64,000 bases of DNA from assembly GCA_036488085.1 (NCBI GenBank), contig DASXHZ010000024.1:1-64000 (forward strand). The letters are read 5' to 3'. A program made the translations under genes and the position numbers. This document shows positions 25,064 to 33,529 of the stretch, piece by piece. Below the pieces are notes generated by a model, which worked only from the letters and a program-made list of their open reading frames with translations, ran no database searches and was not told where the DNA came from. The DNA comes from DASXHZ01 sp036488085. GTDB lineage: Bacteria; Acidobacteriota; Thermoanaerobaculia; Gp7-AA8. How positions within the stretch are numbered: position 1 is the first letter of the stretch; each line of letters opens with the position of its first letter.

Positions 25064-26800
25064 TCACTTCACGATCGCGCCTCTCACTCGGCGCAGGGCC
25101 TGGACAGAGCTCGGATCGATCGCCAGCGCGCGTTCGTAGGCGGCGATTGCGTCCTTCCCGTCGCGCAGGTCGCCGAGGTGGATCCAGGCGGCGACGAAGT
25201 TGGGGCGGACGGCGAGGGCGTGCTCGAAGGCGTTCGCCGCTTCCGAACGGTCGCCGCGGGCGGCGAGCTGGAGGCCGAGATTGTATTGCGTCTCGACGCG
25301 GTCGGGGTCGAGCTTCGCGGCTTTGCGGAGCAGCTCGATCGCGTCGTCCCTCTTTCCGACAGCGCCGCGGGCGAGGCCGAGGAGCTCGAGGGCGAGCGGC
25401 TGGTCGGGAACGCGGGAGAGGATGAGCTGAGCGGTTTTCTCGGCGTCGGGGTAACGCTTCTGGCGGAGTTGCGCGGTTGCGAGGTCGAAGTACGGCTCGA
25501 TGGCGGTGCATGGGGTTGCGGCGAGCATCAGTTCGAGCCGCTTCGCGGCGGATGCGGAGCCGACGCGGACGGCGGCGACCACGCGATAGAGCTCCGCATC
25601 GGCGGGGGAGCGCGGGCCGTCCGTGATGATGATCTCGTCGATGACGGGCTCGCGTTCCTCGCGCGGCGAGACGAGCGCGGGTAAGTTCGGGTAGATCGCG
25701 ATGCGGTGATCGGTCATCACGACGCGCACGACGTCTTGCGTCCGGTGCTTCGGCATATGGCACTCGACGCAGTCCTCCGACGCGCGGTGCGCGTGCGCGT
25801 GGCATGACATGCAGACCGGCTTCACGTCGGCCGTCTGCTTGTGCGGATCGTGGCAGCTCAGGCATGACAGCTTCCCGCCGCTCTCGCGGAAGCAGCGGCT
25901 CTGTTCGAGGCGGTAGGGATGATGGTTGATCTCGAACCGGTCGTCCGGCGCGATTTCTGCGTCTTTGACGTCGAGGTGCAGGAGGTACGACGGCAACGGC
26001 TCACCCGGCCGGAACGAGTTGATGTCGCGTCCGAATCGGCGCATGCCGGGGAAGGCGATCGACGGCTGCAAATGGCATTGGTAGCAGACGTCGTTGCGCA
26101 GCGACGGCTCGAGCCGCGCCACATTGACGATCGCCGCCCGCACCTCGGCGTCACTCGCGCCAGACGACGCCTTCCGCACATGCTCCGCCCCCGGGCCGTG
26201 GCACCGCTGGCATCCGATCCCCTCGGGCAACTGAGCCGGAAACGTCTGATTGCGCCAGTAGCCCGTCGTTATCCGTGATCCGTTATCCGGAAGCAAATCG
26301 GCGTACGCGTTGTGGCAGAAGAGGCACTCGACGCGCGCGCGCCGCAGCACGCCCTCGTGATCCGGCCGGTCGTAGCCGGGCGCCATCCCCCACTCCTTCG
26401 TCTGCGAGTACCACGCGAGCGGAAGCTGATACAGCTCGCCGTTCGGCGTCTGGTAGAGGTACGTGCGGGCGTGATGGCCGGAGCCGAGGATCCAGTCGAC
26501 CGGTTGCTCGAAGAGGTGGAGCGGTTGGCCGGCGGCGTCGAGGCGCCAGCGACGGAAGACGAGGCGTCCGTTGCGCCAACGGAGCTCCATCACGTCGCCG
26601 GAGCGTGCATGGCGGAACGGCAGCTTGGCAAAATCCTCGATCGCGTCGCCCTGGCGCGGCCGGTAGAACGACTTCGACATCCCGACGTGCTGGTACGTTT
26701 GGACGATCTTCGCGTGGCAGGAGCCGCACGACACGTCGTCGACGTAGCCGGAGGGGATCGACGCCGCGATCGCGAGCGTCAGGAGTGTCGCCGGGAGCAT
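25064..26800 (-). CDS. secreted multiheme cytochrome c with C-terminal TPR repeats
   Basis: About 578 aa with a short signal peptide (MLPATLLTLAIAASIPS). Seven CxxCH heme sites are visible: CGSCH (25-29), CLFCH, CQRCH, CYQCH, CLSCH, CMSCH and CVECH, in the layout of cytochrome c554-like and NrfA-related proteins. The last 170 residues are TPR repeats (AIELLRKAAKLDPDRVETQYN, AFEHALAVRPNFVAAWIHLGD). It probably carries electrons or binds partners in the periplasm. I chose ATG 26800; the longer frame overlaps the divergent mannosidase gene. Residues around LPDNGSRITTG, between the second and third hemes, are encoded by a sequence matching an intergenic palindrome word (26265-26289). Confidence 0.88.
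   Translation of the reverse strand: MLPATLLTLAIAASIPSGYVDDVSCGSCHAKIVQTYQHVGMSKSFYRPRQGDAIEDFAKLPFRHARSGDVMELRWRNGRLVFRRWRLDAAGQPLHLFEQPVDWILGSGHHARTYLYQTPNGELYQLPLAWYSQTKEWGMAPGYDRPDHEGVLRRARVECLFCHNAYADLLPDNGSRITTGYWRNQTFPAQLPEGIGCQRCHGPGAEHVRKASSGASDAEVRAAIVNVARLEPSLRNDVCYQCHLQPSIAFPGMRRFGRDINSFRPGEPLPSYLLHLDVKDAEIAPDDRFEINHHPYRLEQSRCFRESGGKLSCLSCHDPHKQTADVKPVCMSCHAHAHRASEDCVECHMPKHRTQDVVRVVMTDHRIAIYPNLPALVSPREEREPVIDEIIITDGPRSPADAELYRVVAAVRVGSASAAKRLELMLAATPCTAIEPYFDLATAQLRQKRYPDAEKTAQLILSRVPDQPLALELLGLARGAVGKRDDAIELLRKAAKLDPDRVETQYNLGLQLAARGDRSEAANAFEHALAVRPNFVAAWIHLGDLRDGKDAIAAYERALAIDPSSVQALRRVRGAIVK
26265..26289. repeat. TAACGGAT-word element inside the cytochrome gene
   Basis: These 25 bp match the reverse complement of 33461-33485 in the sugar-transporter intergenic palindrome with one mismatch. 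Both are built from repeated GTTATCCG/CGGATAAC words. Here the stretch is in frame and encodes part of DNGSRITTG between two heme-binding segments. A short in-frame insertion is the simplest reading. Confidence 0.6.
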
Positions 26801-26823
26801 GGCCGAAGCAACTATTATCGGGC

Positions 26824-29800
26824 ATGCTTCATCGCCCCATCCTTCTCGCACTCCTCGCCGTCTCCGCACTCGCGCAGACACCCGATCTGAGCAAACAACC
26901 GACCCTCTACATCGTCGGCTACGCCCACCTCGACACGCAGTGGCGGTGGGAGTACCCGCAGACGATCGGCGAGTTCCTGCCGAAGACGATGCGCGAGAAC
27001 TTCGCGCTTTTCGAAAAGTACCCGCACTACGTCTTCAACTTCAGCGGCGCGAATCGCTACCGGCTGATGAAGGAGTACTACCCCGCCGACTACGAACGCC
27101 TGCGCGGATACGTGAAGGCGGGCCGCTGGTTCCCCGCCGGCTCGTCGATGGAGGAGAGCGACGTCAACTCCCCGTCGGCGGAGTCGATCCTCCGGCAGGT
27201 CCTCTACGGCAACACGTTTTTCCGCCGCGAGTTCGGCGTCGCCAGCGAGGAGTACATGCTCCCCGACTGTTTCGGCTTCCCCTCCTCGCTGCCGTCGCTC
27301 CTCGCGCATGCCGGTATCCGCGGCTTCTCGACTCAGAAGCTGACGTGGGGATCGAACGCGCAGGTCGGCGGCGAAGGATCGCCGGAGGAGACGCCGAAGG
27401 GGATTCCGTTCAACGTCGGCGTGTGGGAGGGAACGGACGGCAAGGGCGTGATCGCGGCGCTCAATCCGGGCGACTACGGCGGCGACATCCGCTACGACCT
27501 CACGAAGAGCGAGCCGCCGCCGAACACGAAGCGGTTCATCGATTGGCCGAGGCGCGTGGAGCGCGACGGCAAGGTCAGCGGCATCTACGCGGACTATCAC
27601 TACTACGGTACGGGCGACACCGGCGGCTCGCCGAGCGAGTCGTCGGTCGCGATGGCGGAGGAGCTTGCGACGAAGAGTGATGGATCGCTTCGCGTCATTT
27701 CGTCGAAAGCGGATCAGATGTTCCGCGACATCAGTCGCTCTGGCAGGGACACCTCCCGGCTTCCGCGATACAAGGGCGATCTGGAGCTGACGAACCACTC
27801 GGCGGGATCGCTGACGTCGCAGGCGTATCAGAAGAAGTGGAACCACGACAACGAGCTGCTCGCGGATGCCGCGGAGCGCGCCTCCGTCGCCGCGATGTGG
27901 CTCGGCGCGCGGACGTATCCGCTCGAACGGCTGAACAACGCATGGGCGCTCGTGATGGGCGGCCAGTTCCACGACATCGCGGCCGGGACCGCCACACCGA
28001 AGGCCTACGAGTACTCGTGGAACGACGACGCGATCGCAAGAAACCAGTTCAACGTGGTGCTGAAGGATGCGGTCGAAGCGATCGCGTCGCAGCTCGATAC
28101 GCGGACGAAAGGAAAACCGCTCATCCTCTACAACCCGCTGAACGTCCCGCGACATGAAGGCACGCTCACCGTACCGCCGGTCGGGTTCGCGGTCTACGAC
28201 CTTCCTGACGGCGCGAACATGGAGAGTGGCTTGAAGATCGACGAGCACTCGATCGAGAACGGCCGCTATCGCTTGACGATCGACGGCAACGGCGACATCA
28301 GCAGCATCCGCGACAAGGACGCCCGACGCGAGATTCTCTCCGCGCCTGCCCGCCTCGCGTTCCAGACCGAGAAGCCGCACGACTGGCCCGCGTGGAACAT
28401 GGACTGGGACGATCAGAAGCAGCCGCCGCGCGGCTACGTCGGCGGCCGGGCGAAGATCCGTGTCCTCGAGCGCGGCCCCGTACGCGCGGCCCTCGAGATC
28501 ACGCGCGATGCCGAAGGCTCGCACTTCGTGCAAATCATCTCGCTCACGGCCCCCGGCGATTCGGCGAATCGCATCGAGATTCAAAACCAGATCGACTGGA
28601 AGACGTCCGCCGCCGCTCTCAAGGCAACCTTCCCGCTCACCGCGAAGAACCCCAAGGCGACGTACAACTGGGAAGTCGGAACGGTCGAGCGGGGAAACAA
28701 TGAGCCCCGCCAGTTCGAAGTTCCGTCGCATCAGTGGATCGACCTCACCGACGCGAGCGGCGACTTCGGCGTCAGCATCCTCACCGGCGCAAAATACGGC
28801 TCCGACAAGCCGGACGACTCGACGCTCCGCCTCACGCTCCTCTACACGCCCGGCCTCGGCACGGGCAACGGCGCTTCGTACGCCGACCAGACGTCGCAGG
28901 ACTGGGGACACCACGAGTTCACCTACGCCATCTACGCGCACAAGGCCGACTGGCGAGACGGAACGCAGTGGCAGGCAATGCAGCTCGATCAACCGCTGCT
29001 GGTGTTCGACGCGACCAAGCATCCCGGGCCGCTCGGCAAACGCTTCTCATTCCTCCACACCAGCACCCCCAGCGTGCGCGTGATGGCGCTCAAGAAGGCG
29101 GAGAGGAGCGACGACATCGTCGTCCGCGTCGTCGAGATCGGCGGAAGAGCGGCGAGGGACGTTCGGATCGCGTTCGCGTCCCCGATCACCGCCGTCCGCG
29201 AAGTCGATGCGCAGGAGCGCAAGATCCGCAACATGGAGGTCGACGACGAGGGCATCGCGATCGACCTCTCGCCGTACCAGCTCCGCACCTTCGCGCTGAA
29301 GCTCGCGCCGCCGGACTTCTCCGTCAGGCGCGTGCAGTCGCAGTCGATCGCGTTGAAAACCGACGAAACGCTGCCGGGGCTCGCGACGGAGATGCTGCCA
29401 TCGACCATTCCGTTCGGTGCGATCGCGTTCCAGACCAACGGAAAGGCGCTCAGCCCGGAGGGACAGCAGATCGCGATCCCGAAACGGTTCCATCGCATCT
29501 ATGTGCTCGCCGCGGCGCTCGAGGGTCAGAGGGAGCCGCCGCTCGGCAGGATCCAATACTGGAGCGGGAAGATCGGCCAGTGGGACACGCGCCTCTGGCA
29601 GACGCGCGTCGTCGACCTCCCGCCATATCCCGACGCCCCGCCCAACGCGCCGCCCCGCCAACGCACCGTGACCGAGTTCGCCGGCCTCGACCCCGCGTTC
29701 ATGAAACCCGCACCGATCGCGTGGTTCGCCTCGCACTCGCACGCGGCGGACGGAAGCAACCTCCCCTATCAATACTCTTATCTGTTCGCGTACACCGCCA

Positions 29801-29907
29801 GCGTGGATGGAACCCTCACGCTCCCCGACAACGATAAGATTCGCATCTTCGCAATCACCGCATCGGACCAGGGAAGAGAGATCCAACCTCTCGAGAGGAA
29901 ACCATGA
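26824..29907 (+). CDS. secreted alpha-mannosidase, glycoside hydrolase family 38
   Basis: About 1027 aa with a signal peptide (MLHRPILLALLAVSALAQ). The GH38 core has YAHLDTQWRWEYP (zinc ligands His35 and Asp37) and EEYMLPDCFGFPSSLP, whose Asp148 is the expected nucleophile, then GGQFHDIAAGTA from the helical domain. The C-terminal beta domains are full length for the family. GH38 enzymes release alpha-linked mannose with retention of configuration. The stop overlaps the start of a sugar-binding lipoprotein gene (ATGA at 29904), tying the hydrolase to the downstream importer. The start lies 23 bp from the divergent cytochrome ATG, with TATTAT at 26813; a leaderless message is possible. Confidence 0.92.
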   Translation: MLHRPILLALLAVSALAQTPDLSKQPTLYIVGYAHLDTQWRWEYPQTIGEFLPKTMRENFALFEKYPHYVFNFSGANRYRLMKEYYPADYERLRGYVKAGRWFPAGSSMEESDVNSPSAESILRQVLYGNTFFRREFGVASEEYMLPDCFGFPSSLPSLLAHAGIRGFSTQKLTWGSNAQVGGEGSPEETPKGIPFNVGVWEGTDGKGVIAALNPGDYGGDIRYDLTKSEPPPNTKRFIDWPRRVERDGKVSGIYADYHYYGTGDTGGSPSESSVAMAEELATKSDGSLRVISSKADQMFRDISRSGRDTSRLPRYKGDLELTNHSAGSLTSQAYQKKWNHDNELLADAAERASVAAMWLGARTYPLERLNNAWALVMGGQFHDIAAGTATPKAYEYSWNDDAIARNQFNVVLKDAVEAIASQLDTRTKGKPLILYNPLNVPRHEGTLTVPPVGFAVYDLPDGANMESGLKIDEHSIENGRYRLTIDGNGDISSIRDKDARREILSAPARLAFQTEKPHDWPAWNMDWDDQKQPPRGYVGGRAKIRVLERGPVRAALEITRDAEGSHFVQIISLTAPGDSANRIEIQNQIDWKTSAAALKATFPLTAKNPKATYNWEVGTVERGNNEPRQFEVPSHQWIDLTDASGDFGVSILTGAKYGSDKPDDSTLRLTLLYTPGLGTGNGASYADQTSQDWGHHEFTYAIYAHKADWRDGTQWQAMQLDQPLLVFDATKHPGPLGKRFSFLHTSTPSVRVMALKKAERSDDIVVRVVEIGGRAARDVRIAFASPITAVREVDAQERKIRNMEVDDEGIAIDLSPYQLRTFALKLAPPDFSVRRVQSQSIALKTDETLPGLATEMLPSTIPFGAIAFQTNGKALSPEGQQIAIPKRFHRIYVLAAALEGQREPPLGRIQYWSGKIGQWDTRLWQTRVVDLPPYPDAPPNAPPRQRTVTEFAGLDPAFMKPAPIAWFASHSHAADGSNLPYQYSYLFAYTASVDGTLTLPDNDKIRIFAITASDQGREIQPLERKP

Positions 29908-30893
29908 GACGCTTTCTCCTCCTCGGCATCGCCCTCTCGTTCGTCGCCTGCACGAAGCACGAAGCGACTGCGCCGAACGGAAAATCGTTCACTGTTGCCG
30001 TCATCCCGCAGGGGACGACGCACGAGTACTGGAAGAGCATCCACGCCGGCGCGGTGAAGGCGTCGCGCGATTTCGCCGCGCAGCACGTCAACGTCAACAT
30101 CATCTGGAAGGGTCCGCTGCGCGAGGACGATCGCGAACAGCAGGTGCAGGTGGTCGAAGGGTTCCTCACGCAGCACGTCAGCGGCATCGTCCTCGCGCCG
30201 TTCGACAAGAACGCGCTCGTCCGCCCGGTCGAAGAGGCGACGCGCGCCGGCATCCCTACGGTCGTCATCGACTCTGCCCTGGAGTCGAATGATCCGATCA
30301 GCTTCGTCGCCTCCGATAACCATCATGGCGGCGAGCTGGCCGCCGAGGAGATGAGTCGGGTGCTCAACGGGAAGGGAAAGGTGCTGTTGCTTCGGTACCA
30401 GGAAGGAGTCTTCAGCACCGAGCAGCGCGAGAAGGGATTCACCGACGCCATCGCGAAGCATCCCGGCATCCAGCTCATCTCGTCGAATCAGTACGCAGGC
30501 GCCACGCGCGACACCGCCAAGAGCGCGATGGAAAACCTGCTCAACCGCTACGGCAACGAGATCGACGGCGTCTTCACGCCGAACGAGTCGTCCACCGCCG
30601 GCGCGCTCCTCGCGCTCGAAGACGCCGGCAAAGCCGGCAAGCTCCGCTTCATCGGCTTCGACTCCAGCGACGTCTTCGTGCAGGCGATGCACGCCCACAA
30701 ACTCGACGGCGTCGTCGTCCAGAACCCCTTCCACATGGGCGACCTCGGCGTGAAAACGGTCGTCGACCATCTCCTCGGCAAGAGCGTCCCGAAACGCGTC
30801 GACACCGGCGTCACGCTGATCACGCCCGCGAATCTGGATACGCCGGAATCGCAGCAGTTGCTGCACCCGCCGCTCGATCAATATCTGAAGTGA
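29904..30893 (+). CDS. sugar ABC transporter substrate-binding lipoprotein (RbsB type)
   Basis: A 329-aa periplasmic-binding protein of the ribose/galactose type I family. The signal ends in a lipobox (LSFVAC, Cys18), so it is likely a lipoprotein. Typical segments are FTVAVIPQGTTHEYWKSIHAGA, VSGIVLAPFDKNALVRP, AGIPTVVIDSALES and LRFIGFDSSDVFVQAMHAHKLDGVVVQNPFHMG. It would deliver a monosaccharide, plausibly mannose or an oligosaccharide product of the GH38 enzyme, to the downstream permease. It overlaps the mannosidase stop by 4 bp. A palindromic repeat block follows before the ATPase gene. Confidence 0.9.
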   Translation: MRRFLLLGIALSFVACTKHEATAPNGKSFTVAVIPQGTTHEYWKSIHAGAVKASRDFAAQHVNVNIIWKGPLREDDREQQVQVVEGFLTQHVSGIVLAPFDKNALVRPVEEATRAGIPTVVIDSALESNDPISFVASDNHHGGELAAEEMSRVLNGKGKVLLLRYQEGVFSTEQREKGFTDAIAKHPGIQLISSNQYAGATRDTAKSAMENLLNRYGNEIDGVFTPNESSTAGALLALEDAGKAGKLRFIGFDSSDVFVQAMHAHKLDGVVVQNPFHMGDLGVKTVVDHLLGKSVPKRVDTGVTLITPANLDTPESQQLLHPPLDQYLK

Positions 30894-30897
30894 GGCG

Positions 30898-30973
30898 GTT
30901 ACTCGTTACTCGTTATTCGTTACTAGGCCGCCGGGGCGCGGTCGAGTAACGAATAACGAGTAACGAATAACGG
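30898..30973. repeat. word-repetitive palindrome between transporter genes
   Basis: The left arm (30898-30924) repeats GTTACTCGTTATTCG words and the right arm (30943-30973) is its near reverse complement (GAGTAACGAATAACGAG words). A GC-rich loop lies between. The transcript could form a long hairpin between the binding-protein and ATPase genes and might attenuate the downstream genes or stabilise the upstream message. A second block of the same word family lies at 33438-33526. Confidence 0.9.
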
Positions 30974-30987
30974 ACCCTCCCTGACGC

Positions 30988-32484
30988 ATGAACGGACCAA
31001 CCATCCAGCTCCGTGGGCTCCGAAAGACTTTCGGCGCCACTGTCGCGCTCGACGGGGTCGATCTCGAGGTGCAGCCGGGCGAAGTGCACGCGCTCATCGG
31101 CGAGAACGGGGCCGGGAAGAGCACGCTTCTCAACACCATCTCGGAAACGCTGGCGCCGAACGTCGCGCACATCCATCAGGAGCTGATGATCTTTCCGCAT
31201 CTGTCGGTGGAGGAGAACATCCTCATCGGCACGAAAGGCGTCACAGCGGCGCCGCTCCTCGCAGAGCTTGGCCGGGACGACATCAACCTCCGCGCCCGCG
31301 CCGGGACCCTCTCGCTCGCCAACCGCCAGGTGATCGAGATCTGCCGCGCGCTCGCGCGGAACGCGCCGATCATCCTGATGGACGAGCCGACCAGCAGCCT
31401 CCAGCGCTCGAACGTCGAGCGCCTCTTCCGCGTCATACGCCAGTTGCGCAGCCGCGGAATCACGATCGTCTACGTCAGCCATTTCCTCGAAGAAGTGCGC
31501 GAGATCGCTGATCGGTTCACGGTGTTGCGGGATGGGAGGAGTGTGCTGACCGGGGCGTTGGGGGAAGTCACGGATGAGGAACTGGTTGGCGCGATGGTGG
31601 GGAGGGAGGTTGCGGGGTTACGTGGTTTCGAGGTCAGAACGAACCGCGAAACCTCGCAACCTCGTAACCCAATCCTCGATGCCCGCGATCTCGCGAGCCC
31701 TCCCCGCCTACGCAACGCGTCATTCGCGCTCCACAAACACGAGGTTACCGGGTTACGAGGTTTCGAAGTCAGAACGAACCGCGAAACCTCGCAACCTCGT
31801 AACCCAATCCTCGAGGTCCGCGATCTCGCGTCGCCGCCCCGTCTACGCAACGCGTCATTCGAGCTCAGACCCGGCGAGATCCTCGGCCTCGCTGGCCTCA
31901 TCGGCTCCGGACGCACTGATCTCCTGCGCGCGCTGTTCGGGCTGCAGCGCATCACCGGCGGCGAGGTGATCACGAACGCGACCTTCGGCTACCTCAGCGA
32001 AGACCGCAAAGGCGAAGGGCTTGCGCTGCCGCTCTCGATCGCCGACAACGTCACCATCAGCCGGCTGCGCGCCGTCGCGACACACGGCTGGATCGACCGT
32101 CGCGCGCAGGAAGAGAAGACGACGGCGATCATGCAGCGGCTCAGAATCAAGGCGCCGCATCCGCGCGTCACCGTCGCCAAGCTCTCGGGCGGCAACCAAC
32201 AGAAAGTCGCGGTCGGGCGCTTGCTGCATCAGGATCCGGACATCCTTCTGCTCGACGAGCCGGGCCGCGGCGTCGACATCGGCAGCAAGAGCGACATCTA
32301 CGACGAGATCGTCCGCCTCGCGCGCGACGGCAAAGCGATCCTCATGGTCAGCTCCTATCTGCCGGAGCTCTTCGCCGTCTGCGATCGCATCGCCGTCATG
32401 ACGCGCGGCCGACTCTCGCCCGCACGTCCGACGTCCGAATGGACGCCCGACTCCATCATGGAGGTCGCGATCAGCGCCGCATGA
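30988..32484 (+). CDS. sugar ABC transporter ATPase, two nucleotide-binding domains (RbsA/MglA type)
   Basis: A 498-aa tandem ATPase. NBD1 has Walker A GENGAGKSTLL, signature-like LSLANRQVIEICRAL and Walker B IILMDEPTSSL. The stretch between Walker A and the Q-loop (HIHQEL) is only about a dozen residues, where relatives have about 40, so a beta-hairpin appears deleted. NBD2 has the family's divergent GLIGSGRTDLL, signature LSGGNQQKVAVGRLL and ILLLDEPGRGVDIGSK. Between the domains is a 45-residue tandem duplication (units starting GLRGFEVRTN at codons 31615 and 31750) containing palindromic DNA. The stop overlaps the permease start by 4 bp. NBD1 may be impaired; NBD2 looks normal. Confidence 0.88.
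   Translation: MNGPTIQLRGLRKTFGATVALDGVDLEVQPGEVHALIGENGAGKSTLLNTISETLAPNVAHIHQELMIFPHLSVEENILIGTKGVTAAPLLAELGRDDINLRARAGTLSLANRQVIEICRALARNAPIILMDEPTSSLQRSNVERLFRVIRQLRSRGITIVYVSHFLEEVREIADRFTVLRDGRSVLTGALGEVTDEELVGAMVGREVAGLRGFEVRTNRETSQPRNPILDARDLASPPRLRNASFALHKHEVTGLRGFEVRTNRETSQPRNPILEVRDLASPPRLRNASFELRPGEILGLAGLIGSGRTDLLRALFGLQRITGGEVITNATFGYLSEDRKGEGLALPLSIADNVTISRLRAVATHGWIDRRAQEEKTTAIMQRLRIKAPHPRVTVAKLSGGNQQKVAVGRLLHQDPDILLLDEPGRGVDIGSKSDIYDEIVRLARDGKAILMVSSYLPELFAVCDRIAVMTRGRLSPARPTSEWTPDSIMEVAISAA
31615..31884. repeat. 135-bp in-frame tandem duplication carrying a palindromic element
   Basis: Two copies start at 31615 and 31750. Each begins with an imperfect inverted repeat: in copy 1 the arms are 31615-31634 and 31651-31670 (18 of 20 positions complementary, 16-nt loop), in copy 2 they are 31750-31769 and 31786-31805. 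The arm consensus is GGGTTACGAGGTTTCGAGGT. The rest of each copy encodes normal ABC sequence (PILEVRDLASPPRLRNASF). The duplication keeps the reading frame and inserts 45 residues into the interdomain linker of the ATPase. Confidence 0.9.
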
Positions 32485-33437
32485 ACCGTGTTACGAAATT
32501 CGCCGCCGCCTTCGCGCCGCTCCTCGGCCTGGCGTTCGTCATCGCCCTCTTCGCGATCCTCACCGGCTCGCCCGAGAGCTATCTCTCGACGACCAACCTC
32601 CGCGTCGTGCTCGCACAGACCGTCATCGTCGCCATCGGCTCCCTCGGCATGACGCTGATCATGATCGGCGGCGGCATCGATCTCTCCGTCGGCTCCGTGA
32701 TCGCGCTGACGAGCGTCGCCGCCGCCGTCGCGCTGCGCGCAGGATGGACTCCTATCGCCGCGATCGCCGCGGCCATCGTCGCCGGCGGCATCGTCGGGAT
32801 GGTGAACGGCATCGCGATCACATCGCTCCGCGTCGTCCCGTTCATCGCCACCCTCGGCATGCTCGGCGTCGCACGTGGCGCCGCAAAGTGGGTAGCCGAT
32901 CAGCAGACCGTCAACGCGCCGCCGACATGGATCAACGAGCTCGCCGTCACGTTCCCCTCGCGTGCGTGGATGCTCTTCGCGCCCGGCGTCTGGCTGACCG
33001 TGCTCCTCGCCATCGTGATGACGCTCGTCCTCCGCAACACCATCTTCGGCCGCCGCGTCTTCGCCCTCGGCTCGAACGAAGCCGCCGCGCGCGCAGTCGG
33101 CATCCGCACTGAGCGCTTGAAAATCTGGATCTACAGCGTTGGGGGACTCTTCTTCGGCCTCGCCGGCGTGGCGCAGATGTCGCGCCTCCGCCAAGGCGAC
33201 CCGACCGTTGCAGTCGGCGTCGAGCTCGACGTCATCGCCGCCGTCGTCATCGGCGGCGGAAGCCTCAACGGCGGCGAAGGCAGCATCGGCGGCGCCATGA
33301 TCGGCGCCCTCGTCATGGCCTTCCTCCGCAACGGCTGCCAGCAAATGGGATGGCCAAACTACGTCCAGGAGATCATCATCGGCGTCGTCATCGTGGTTGC
33401 GGTGGCCGCGGATCGGTACCGAATATCGAGATCGTGA
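32481..33437 (+). CDS. sugar ABC transporter permease (RbsC type)
   Basis: A 318-aa membrane protein of the branched BPD_transp_2 family with about 8-10 helices. Landmarks are MTLIMIGGGIDLSVGSVIALTS, MVNGIAITSLRVVPFIATLGML, TIFGRRVFALGSNEAAARAVGI (EAA-like loop contacting the ATPase) and VIAAVVIGGGSLNGGEGSIGGA. It starts at ATG 32481, overlapping the ATPase stop. With the binding lipoprotein and ATPase it completes a one-permease sugar importer in the inner membrane. Confidence 0.92.
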   Translation: MNRVTKFAAAFAPLLGLAFVIALFAILTGSPESYLSTTNLRVVLAQTVIVAIGSLGMTLIMIGGGIDLSVGSVIALTSVAAAVALRAGWTPIAAIAAAIVAGGIVGMVNGIAITSLRVVPFIATLGMLGVARGAAKWVADQQTVNAPPTWINELAVTFPSRAWMLFAPGVWLTVLLAIVMTLVLRNTIFGRRVFALGSNEAAARAVGIRTERLKIWIYSVGGLFFGLAGVAQMSRLRQGDPTVAVGVELDVIAAVVIGGGSLNGGEGSIGGAMIGALVMAFLRNGCQQMGWPNYVQEIIIGVVIVVAVAADRYRISRS

Positions 33438-33526
33438 TTCGTTACTCGTTATTCGTTACTCGGATAACGGATAACGGATAACGACTCCCCGAGTAACGAG
33501 TAACGAGTAACGAATAACGAATAACG
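33438..33526. repeat. second TAACGA-word palindrome block
   Basis: The left part (33438-33464) carries GTTACTCGTTATTCG words, the centre (33461-33485) three CGGATAAC words, and the right part (33490-33526) a run of GAGTAACGAATAACGA words complementary to the left. It fills the whole gap between the permease and the next gene. It belongs to the same family as 30898-30973 and shares a 25-bp stretch with coding DNA at 26265-26289. Confidence 0.9.
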
Positions 33527-33529
33527 ACA

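Noticed and set aside
24767..25684. Open plus-strand frame of 305 codons
   Set aside because: It is antisense to the 3' part of the SIR2 gene's upstream region and to the TPR part of the cytochrome gene. Composition is Arg/Ala/Gly-rich without domains, while the minus-strand cytochrome has clear motifs.
30898..33526. CRISPR array
   Set aside because: The repeated words are 7-15 bp, arranged as inverted arms without unique spacers, and no cas genes are near.
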